From contig DASZAE010000036.1 of assembly GCA_035945515.1 (NCBI GenBank), positions 1 to 9,229 on the forward strand: a stretch of 9,229 nucleotides of DNA, read 5' to 3'. The stretch comes from RH2-MAG17b sp035945515. GTDB taxonomy: Bacteria > Acidobacteriota > Terriglobia > UBA7540. Made by a program: the position numbers and the translations under genes. Under the pieces are notes generated by a model that worked only from the letters and a program-made list of their open reading frames with translations, had not been told where the DNA came from and did not search any database. Shown here piece by piece: positions 1 through 3,927 of the stretch. Position 1 is the first letter of the stretch, and each line of letters opens with the position of its first letter.

Positions 1-65
1 AATGCGACCTGAAATCAAGAGTTTTTCCGCAGCCTGTGAAGCCGGCATTTCTTCTTCGGCATCTC

Positions 66-85
66 GGCACGGCTGAAGCCGTGCC
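66..85. repeat. Perfect hairpin GGCACGGC-TGAA-GCCGTGCC
   Basis: This is a perfect 8-bp stem with a TGAA loop, in noncoding sequence. It resembles dispersed acidobacterial intergenic hairpins. The rest of 1-193 shows no supported gene; ATP synthase core genes expected after atpI are not visible. Confidence 0.6.
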
Positions 86-156
86 CTGATACAAGCCGGC
101 CACGATAATGCCCGGATGTCTACTAACTTCTGGCCTCCTTAGTATTATCTAAAAGC

Positions 157-179
157 CGGCGGCCAGAGGCCGCCGCTAC
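157..179 (-). repeat. REP-like hairpin with GTAG header; possible atpI terminator
   Basis: On the minus strand GTAG (179-176) abuts a perfect 8-bp stem, CGGCGGCC-TCT-GGCCGCCG (175-157), followed by GC and TTTT (154-151). It begins 15 nt after the atpI stop. It has both the GTAG-hairpin layout of a REP element and the stem-plus-T-run of an intrinsic terminator. Confidence 0.6.
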
Positions 180-193
180 AACTTTGGTTGCTT

Positions 194-598
194 TTATTCC
201 CGCGCCCGGGACTGAAAGACCATCCCGCCCGCCTGGTACAGGCACTCAACCACCCCGCCTGCCAGGGGGACAAAAAGTCCCGCAAGCACGGCCTCAACCG
301 GCAGCCATTTTGTGCGGTAGAAGAGGTAAAGTGCGCCTACCAAAATAGGATAGCGTATGACCAGCTTTATGACTAGCCCCTTTGTGACGCGCGCTGCTTC
401 GCTGCCCAGGGTGGCGGAAAGCGCCTCCAGCAGCCAGACATAGCCGAGAATGGCAATGGCCGCGCCGGTTGCAACCCCTGCGGCGAATGTCACGCGCCAT
501 AAAGCCGCAACCGCAAGCGTTGCCGCCGCGCCCAGCACAATCATCCAGCCGAGCAACCGGCGCTCAATCTGACCGGTTGTTTCTTCGATCGCCTGCAT
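194..598 (-). CDS. atpI: ATP synthase subunit I (AtpI) family membrane protein
   Basis: This 134-residue protein is almost entirely hydrophobic, with four likely membrane segments at about residues 16-35, 38-60, 75-94 and 97-119. That layout and length fit the ATP synthase I family, which helps assemble or supply ions to the F-type ATP synthase in the inner membrane. The family is poorly conserved in sequence, so the assignment rests on the topology and on the preceding gene, which is a good AtpZ match. The ATG at 598 lies inside the end of atpZ (35-nt overlap), which suggests translational coupling. Purine-rich sequence (AAGGA, then GAGAAG) sits just upstream. The stop is TAA. The core ATP synthase genes, usually next, are not in the window; the sequence to the left edge is noncoding repeat. 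A generic small membrane protein is the alternative. Confidence 0.72.
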   Translation of the reverse strand: MQAIEETTGQIERRLLGWMIVLGAAATLAVAALWRVTFAAGVATGAAIAILGYVWLLEALSATLGSEAARVTKGLVIKLVIRYPILVGALYLFYRTKWLPVEAVLAGLFVPLAGGVVECLYQAGGMVFQSRARE

Positions 599-812
599 TC
601 TTCTCGGTCCTTTGAATCAACTGAACCACTTCGTAAATGCCGACTCCGGTGCCCGCGAAAATGCCCAACACTGAAAGCACAGACCCGGTGCGCAGATGAT
701 GATCCAAAAACCAACCGAAAAAGTACCCCGCTACGCCGCTGGCCGGAATGATGGAGCCCAGCGTCGCATAAAAAGCGGCCCGCGCCCAAAGATCCGAGGT
801 CTTCCCCGCCAC
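564..812 (-). CDS. atpZ: AtpZ/AtpI-type small membrane protein of the ATP synthase operon
   Basis: This 82-residue protein has two hydrophobic segments, at about residues 10-32 and 42-65. They are joined by a short polar loop containing LDHHLRTG and each has a glycine-rich face (GVAGYFFGWFLD and GIFAGTGVGIYEVV). This is the typical pattern of the putative F0F1-ATPase subunit family (AtpZ), which acts with AtpI in the membrane, probably in cation supply or rotor assembly. The start is GTG at 812, chosen because a good GGAGAG ribosome-binding site (817-822) lies 4 nt upstream. It begins 27 nt after the thrB stop and overlaps atpI by 35 nt, so thrB-atpZ-atpI is probably one transcript. The C-terminus is a charged tail. 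Confidence 0.75.
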   Translation of the reverse strand: MAGKTSDLWARAAFYATLGSIIPASGVAGYFFGWFLDHHLRTGSVLSVLGIFAGTGVGIYEVVQLIQRTEKNAGDRRNNRSD

Positions 813-839
813 CGCGCTCTCCGTTCAGAATTTGTGGTC

Positions 840-1751
840 TTAAACCCGCAGGCTCCAGCCCTTAGCGCCCTTATTGTCCGGGCAAAGCAGCGTGGATGTG
901 GCTGAAATCCCGTGCTCGCTCAGTGTTTTCCGGATAGCTTCGCCGGTCTCAAGTCCATGATCCTTGCTCAAGGCAAGAATAGCAGGTCCGGCGCCGCTCA
1001 AGCACACGCCCTGCAATCCGGGCAGGCGCAGCTTCAAGACTTCGGGCAAGCCGGGAACGAGGGGCGCCCGATACGGCTGATGCCAGCGGTCGTCAAAGAG
1101 CAGCCGGTTCAGGTCAGCAATGCCCGAAAAGAACTTGGCCGCGACAATTGCCGCCCTCTGCAGATTGTGGATGGCGTCGGCGCGAGAATAGCTTTCGGGC
1201 AACACTTCGCGGGCCTTTTCCGTAGCCAGCGGATAATCCGGGATGACGAGCACCACCTGAAGCCGGTCTGGAATGGGGCATGACACGGACACCACCTTTT
1301 CTCCCACCTGCGCGGAGAGAGTGAATCCACCGAGCCACGCAGCCGCGGCGTTATCCGGGTGCCCCTCGATTTGGGATGCCAGCGCAATGAGTTCTTCATC
1401 GAGCAAGACGTGATCGGCCAGCACGTGGGACACAGCGAGCGCGGCCACGATGGCTGCGGCGCTTGAGCCTAGACCCGCGCCTACGGGAATCTGGTTTTCA
1501 ATTTCTAGGCTGAAACCGCGGCTCTTACCCCAGGTCTCAAGCCTTTGGCGAATGGTGTGCGCGATCAGGTTAGTCTCATCCAACGGAATGCGCTCAGGGG
1601 TGACGCCTTGATAACTTATGCGGACCTCGTTCCCGCTGAGCGGCGTCACGTGCACGTCAAGATAGAGGCCAAGCGCAATCGCAGCGCAGTCGAACAGACA
1701 CCCGAGGTTGGCGCTTGTGGCAGGCACTCGAACCGAGATTCGTTTGGACAT
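840..1751 (-). CDS. thrB: Homoserine kinase (GHMP kinase family)
   Basis: ThrB phosphorylates L-homoserine with ATP to O-phosphohomoserine, the substrate of threonine synthase, in the cytoplasm. The 303-residue length is normal for the family. GHMP-kinase motifs are in order: N-terminal substrate motif VPATSANLG at residues 9-17, the glycine/serine-rich ATP loop PVGAGLGSSAAA at 89-100, IEGHPDNAAA at 128-137, and the C-terminal SGAGP loop at 252-256. One deviation is that the common ANLGPGFD reads ANLGCLFD (residues 14-21). The start is ATG at 1751. No clear Shine-Dalgarno is visible; a TAAAAT box ends 6 nt before the ATG. thrC lies upstream on the same strand but is separated by a 564-bp repeat-filled spacer. 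atpZ follows 27 nt downstream. The assignment is secure; only the start could shift. Confidence 0.94.
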   Translation of the reverse strand: MSKRISVRVPATSANLGCLFDCAAIALGLYLDVHVTPLSGNEVRISYQGVTPERIPLDETNLIAHTIRQRLETWGKSRGFSLEIENQIPVGAGLGSSAAAIVAALAVSHVLADHVLLDEELIALASQIEGHPDNAAAAWLGGFTLSAQVGEKVVSVSCPIPDRLQVVLVIPDYPLATEKAREVLPESYSRADAIHNLQRAAIVAAKFFSGIADLNRLLFDDRWHQPYRAPLVPGLPEVLKLRLPGLQGVCLSGAGPAILALSKDHGLETGEAIRKTLSEHGISATSTLLCPDNKGAKGWSLRV

Positions 1752-1794
1752 ATTGGGATTTTAACAGGTTGCTGAGCAGTCTGAATGGTGAGAT

Positions 1795-1816
1795 GTAGAG
1801 GCGGCTTCACGCCGTC
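1795..1816 (+). repeat. REP-like hairpin with GTAG header
   Basis: GTAG (1795-1798) is followed by GGCGGC-TTCAC-GCCGTC (1800-1816), a 6-bp stem with one G-U pair. A GTAG tetranucleotide just 5' of a GC-rich hairpin is the classical layout of REP elements. A similar unit in the other orientation is at 157-179. Confidence 0.55.
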
Positions 1817-1922
1817 ACGCATTCTCCGGTTTCTTCTATCTAGCCCCAACACTGTTCACTTAAGCGCGTAGCGCAGCGCGCAGCCGCAATCGACGATGAA
1901 TGTCATGCTGAGCCCTTCGCTC

Positions 1923-2010
1923 GTCATCCTGAGCGGAGCGAAGGATCCCGGCATTTGTAAAATCAAGCAAATACAGAGATCCTTCGTCGCCTTCGGCTCC
2001 TCAGGATGAC
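1923..2010. repeat. Large imperfect palindrome (GTCATCCTGAG / CTCAGGATGAC)
   Basis: The outer arms GTCATCCTGAG (1923-1933) and CTCAGGATGAC (2000-2010) are exact complements. Inner arms GAAGGATC (1940-1947) and GATCCTTC (1978-1985) also match. A degenerate half copy, TGTCATGCTGAGC, lies just before it at 1901-1913. It looks like a dispersed intergenic palindrome I associate with acidobacterial genomes. Confidence 0.7.
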
Positions 2011-2104
2011 AGTCTTGGTTTTTTCAGCAACCTGTTTAACCGTGCCAATAGAGATCGCCTGTAAGTTTAGTCAGTTTGCCGTATGATCCCGTCCTTGATT
2101 CTTG

Positions 2105-2125
2105 CCCTCTCCCGGCGGGAGAGGG
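2105..2125. repeat. Perfect hairpin repeat CCCTCTCCC-GGC-GGGAGAGGG
   Basis: This is a perfect 9-bp stem with a 3-nt loop, followed by TGGCGAGCGTAGCGAGCC and GGGTGAGGGG, the extended form of a dispersed intergenic repeat seen in many bacteria. It is not followed by a T-run on either strand, so it is not an obvious terminator. The rest of 2126-2315 shows no gene or clear signal. Confidence 0.65.
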
Positions 2126-2315
2126 TGGCGAGCGTAGCGAGCCGGGTGAGGGGTGACTCTGATCCCAACCAATCCGGTGCAGGCTCCCGGAACTGTCAAA
2201 CTTCTACTCTCACTCCGGCAGAGATGGGGAAACTCCCGTTGGATCAGAAAACGCACGCTTTTGGCGGGGTTAAAACCTCACCCCTAACAAAGCTAGCCGA
2301 TTCACGAATAAACCG

Positions 2316-3560
2316 CTATACTGCGGCCGTCGCGGCCACGGCAAACTGCTCCTCAAAATCCGCCAGCTTGGGACGGATCACGGGCGCTTCCTCGCGGATT
2401 TCATCCACCGCGCTCAACGTCTTCAGGCCGTTTCCGGTAATTGCCAGCACGATGGATTCGTCCGGATTCAGCCGCCCTTCGCGGATCAGCTTGCGCGCCA
2501 CCGCGACGGTGACCCCGCCGGCGGTTTCGGCAAAGACGCCTTCCGTCTCCGCCAGCAGCCGGATGCCTTCGACGATTTCCGGGTCGCTCACGTCTTCCCC
2601 CGCGCCGCCGCTCGCTAGAATGGTCTTCACGGCGAAGTAGCCGTCCGCCGGGTTGCCAATCGCCAGTGACTTGCAAAGCGTGTTCGGCTTTTGCGGCTCG
2701 ATTTCAGGGTCGCCCTTCTTCGCCGCCGTGGTAATGGGCGAGCAACCGGTGGCCTGCGCGCCGTAAAACTTCACGGGCGTAGGTTCCACCCAACCCAGCT
2801 TCTTGAGTTCCTCAAACGCTTTGCTGACCTTGGTAATCAGCGCGCCGCCCGCCATCGGGATGACAATGTTTTGCGGCAGCCGCCAGCCGAGTTGCTCCGC
2901 CACTTCATAGCCCACCGTTTTCGAGCCTTCCGCATAGTAAGACCGCAAATTAACGTTGACGATGCCCCAAGGATATTTCATGGCAATCTCGGAACACAGC
3001 CGGTTCACCTGGTCATAGTTGCCGTCAATGCGCACCAACTTGCGAGCAAAAACATCCGTAGAAACGATCTTCTCGTGCTCAATGCTGGCGGGAATAAAAA
3101 TGTAGGCGTTAAATCCGCCGGCCGCGGCTTGCGCCGCCACGGAATTCCCCAGATTGCCGGTAGAAGAACACGCCACCGTCTCAAACCCAAACTCCCGCGC
3201 CTTGCTCAGAGCCACGGCCACGACGCGGTCCTTGAAAGAAAGCGTGGGATGATTTACGGCGTCGTTCTTAACATAAACTTCCCTCGCGCCCAGAGCGCGG
3301 GCCAGCCGCTTGGCGCGGAAAAAGGGCGTGAAGCCCGTATGATGCCCCACGGCCGGGTCGCCCGTGAGCGGGAGCAGCTCCCGGTAGCGCCACATATTAT
3401 GAGCGCGAGAAGCGATCTCTTCCCGCTTCAAATCTGAGCTCAGCCGCCCATAGTCATAGACCACTTCGAGCGGCGCCCAGCACTCTTCACAAGCGGCAAT
3501 GGGTTTTAATTCGTACGTCCGGCTACAGCTTCTACACTGCAACTGCAATGCGTAAGTCAC
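2316..3560 (-). CDS. thrC: Threonine synthase (PLP-dependent)
   Basis: ThrC converts O-phosphohomoserine and water to L-threonine and phosphate using pyridoxal phosphate. The 414-residue protein starts with a zinc-ribbon-like module with two CxxC pairs (Cys9, Cys12, Cys24, Cys27), as in many longer threonine synthases. The fold-type II catalytic part follows: HPTLSFKDR at 104-112 with the PLP lysine at Lys110, SSTGNLGNS at 132-140, the PMAGGA phosphate-loop region mid-protein, and the ring-contacting TGNGLK at 375-380. The start is GTG at 3560, fixed by a strong AGGGGAGGAG ribosome-binding site at 3566-3575 with 5-nt spacing. A sigma-70-like promoter, SAM-I riboswitch and intrinsic terminator lie just upstream. 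thrB is the next gene downstream. Threonine-synthase paralogues with other substrates exist (for example cysteate synthase), but adjacency to thrB favours true ThrC. Confidence 0.94.
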   Translation of the reverse strand: MTYALQLQCRSCSRTYELKPIAACEECWAPLEVVYDYGRLSSDLKREEIASRAHNMWRYRELLPLTGDPAVGHHTGFTPFFRAKRLARALGAREVYVKNDAVNHPTLSFKDRVVAVALSKAREFGFETVACSSTGNLGNSVAAQAAAGGFNAYIFIPASIEHEKIVSTDVFARKLVRIDGNYDQVNRLCSEIAMKYPWGIVNVNLRSYYAEGSKTVGYEVAEQLGWRLPQNIVIPMAGGALITKVSKAFEELKKLGWVEPTPVKFYGAQATGCSPITTAAKKGDPEIEPQKPNTLCKSLAIGNPADGYFAVKTILASGGAGEDVSDPEIVEGIRLLAETEGVFAETAGGVTVAVARKLIREGRLNPDESIVLAITGNGLKTLSAVDEIREEAPVIRPKLADFEEQFAVAATAAV

Positions 3561-3565
3561 GGTTT

Positions 3566-3575
3566 CTCCTCCCCT
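3566..3575 (-). promoter_or_regulatory. Strong ribosome-binding site deciding the thrC start
   Basis: AGGGGAGGAG on the minus strand lies 5 nt before the GTG at 3560. It is much stronger than the sites seen before the other genes here and supports the GTG as the start. Confidence 0.85.
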
Positions 3576-3651
3576 GAAATCTCATTCCGGAGTGACGTGG
3601 GCGTCCGTGATGTTTTGGATGATTAAACCGAGGAACCGGGAAGGAGGCAAC

Positions 3652-3684
3652 AAAAAAGCCTCCGCAGGTTCATCGGGGAGGCTT
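3652..3684 (-). terminator. Intrinsic terminator of the SAM riboswitch
   Basis: On the minus strand AAGCCTCC (3684-3677) pairs perfectly with GGAGGCTT (3663-3656) across a 13-nt loop, followed by a run of six U (3657-3652). It sits 20 nt beyond the aptamer and 91 nt before the thrC start, as expected for a riboswitch expression platform. A competing antiterminator is plausible: TTGGGGAAG (3719-3711) can pair with CCTCCCCGA (3681-3673) with one wobble and one mismatch, overlapping both the terminator 5' arm and the end of P1. Confidence 0.88.
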
Positions 3685-3704
3685 GGCAAGACCATGAAGG
3701 CCCC

Positions 3705-3811
3705 TCTCATCTTCCCCAAAACCGGGCAGGAGTTAGCACCTGACCCCCGCTGGGAAGCGGGGCGGTTGCCGTGGCGTCATCGGGCCCGTCCCTCGGCCAC
3801 TCTAGATGAGA
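3705..3811 (-). ncRNA. SAM-I (S-box) riboswitch aptamer
   Basis: Read on the minus strand, this region has the SAM-I core. P1 is a perfect 8-bp helix, TCTCATCT (3811-3804) with AGATGAGA (3712-3705). P2 is GTGGC/GCCAC around the conserved GAGGGA...GGCCC...ATGA core. CGGCAACC is followed by P3 (CCCCGCT/AGCGGGG), then GGTGCTAACTCC with P4 CAGG/CCTG. It binds S-adenosylmethionine in the nascent leader. It lies between a strong promoter and an intrinsic terminator upstream of thrC, so it should act as a transcriptional off-switch when SAM is high. Placement ahead of threonine synthase is less usual than ahead of methionine or SAM synthesis genes. Confidence 0.94.
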
Positions 3812-3828
3812 TTCAGGGTTACTGAATC
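3810..3828 (-). promoter_or_regulatory. Leader hairpin between the thrC promoter and the riboswitch
   Basis: On the minus strand GATTCAG (3828-3822) and CTGAATC (3816-3810) form a perfect 7-bp stem with a 5-nt loop. Its 3' arm shares two bases with the riboswitch P1 helix, so it either stacks on P1 or competes slightly with it. The role is unknown. Confidence 0.45.
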
Positions 3829-3848
3829 GATATTCAATTGTAAAGGCT

Positions 3849-3877
3849 AATATACGATCCGCCTGACCGCCTGTCAA
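3849..3877 (-). promoter_or_regulatory. Sigma-70-like promoter of thrC
   Basis: On the minus strand a perfect TTGACA -35 box (3877-3872) and TATATT -10 box (3854-3849) are separated by exactly 17 bp. Transcription would start near 3842, about 30 nt before the riboswitch aptamer. The flanking direct repeat of the R-M element begins one base beyond the -35 box, so the insertion left the core promoter intact but replaced everything upstream of it. Confidence 0.85.
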
Positions 3878-3878
3878 G

Positions 3879-3890
3879 CCCATTTTGGGT
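3879..3890 (+). repeat. Left flanking direct repeat (target-site duplication)
   Basis: The 12-mer CCCATTTTGGGT recurs in the same orientation at 6950-6961 on the far side of the element, as expected for a target-site duplication. The sequence is itself a small palindrome (CCCA-TTT-TGGG) and overlaps the inverted repeat by four bases, so the duplicated length could be 6, 8 or 10 bp. It lies one base from the thrC -35 box. Confidence 0.8.
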
Positions 3891-3910
3891 AGTGTCCTAA
3901 AATCACTTGA
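3887..3910 (+). repeat. Left terminal inverted repeat of the R-M element
   Basis: This is the left arm of a perfect 24-bp inverted repeat whose partner is at 6928-6951. It starts GGGTAGTGTCCT and ends ATCACTTGA. Complementarity stops abruptly on both sides: inside, 3911-3912 is CG against CT at 6926-6927, and outside T3886 does not pair with C6952. Its first four bases overlap the flanking direct repeat at 3879-3890. Confidence 0.93.
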
Positions 3911-3927
3911 CGAGCTTACTCCCTTGC

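Larger units (their letters stand above)
1760..2040. repeat. Possible MITE-like repeat unit between thrC and thrB
   Basis: AACAGGTTGCTGA (1763-1775) is repeated as its exact complement TCAGCAACCTGTT at 2024-2036. The hexamer TTTAAC occurs in direct orientation at 1760-1765 and 2035-2040, like a target duplication around 10-bp inverted ends (one base off perfect symmetry). The roughly 270 bp inside has no convincing gene and is packed with smaller palindromes. It starts 8 bp upstream of the thrB start codon. A chance nest of independent repeats is the alternative. Confidence 0.45.

Noticed and set aside
2271..2290. Weak GGGGT/ACCCC hairpin after thrC as a terminator
   Set aside because: The stem is only five pairs with a long loop and is not followed by a T-run on the minus strand.
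1752..2315. CRISPR array or small RNA gene in the thrC-thrB spacer
   Set aside because: There are no regularly spaced direct repeats. The structure is made of several unlike palindromes, better explained as dispersed intergenic repeats.
2691..3437. A 248-codon open frame on the plus strand
   Set aside because: It is antisense to thrC, whose PLP motifs and ribosome-binding site are clear. The product is rich in Arg and His, as expected for a shadow frame.
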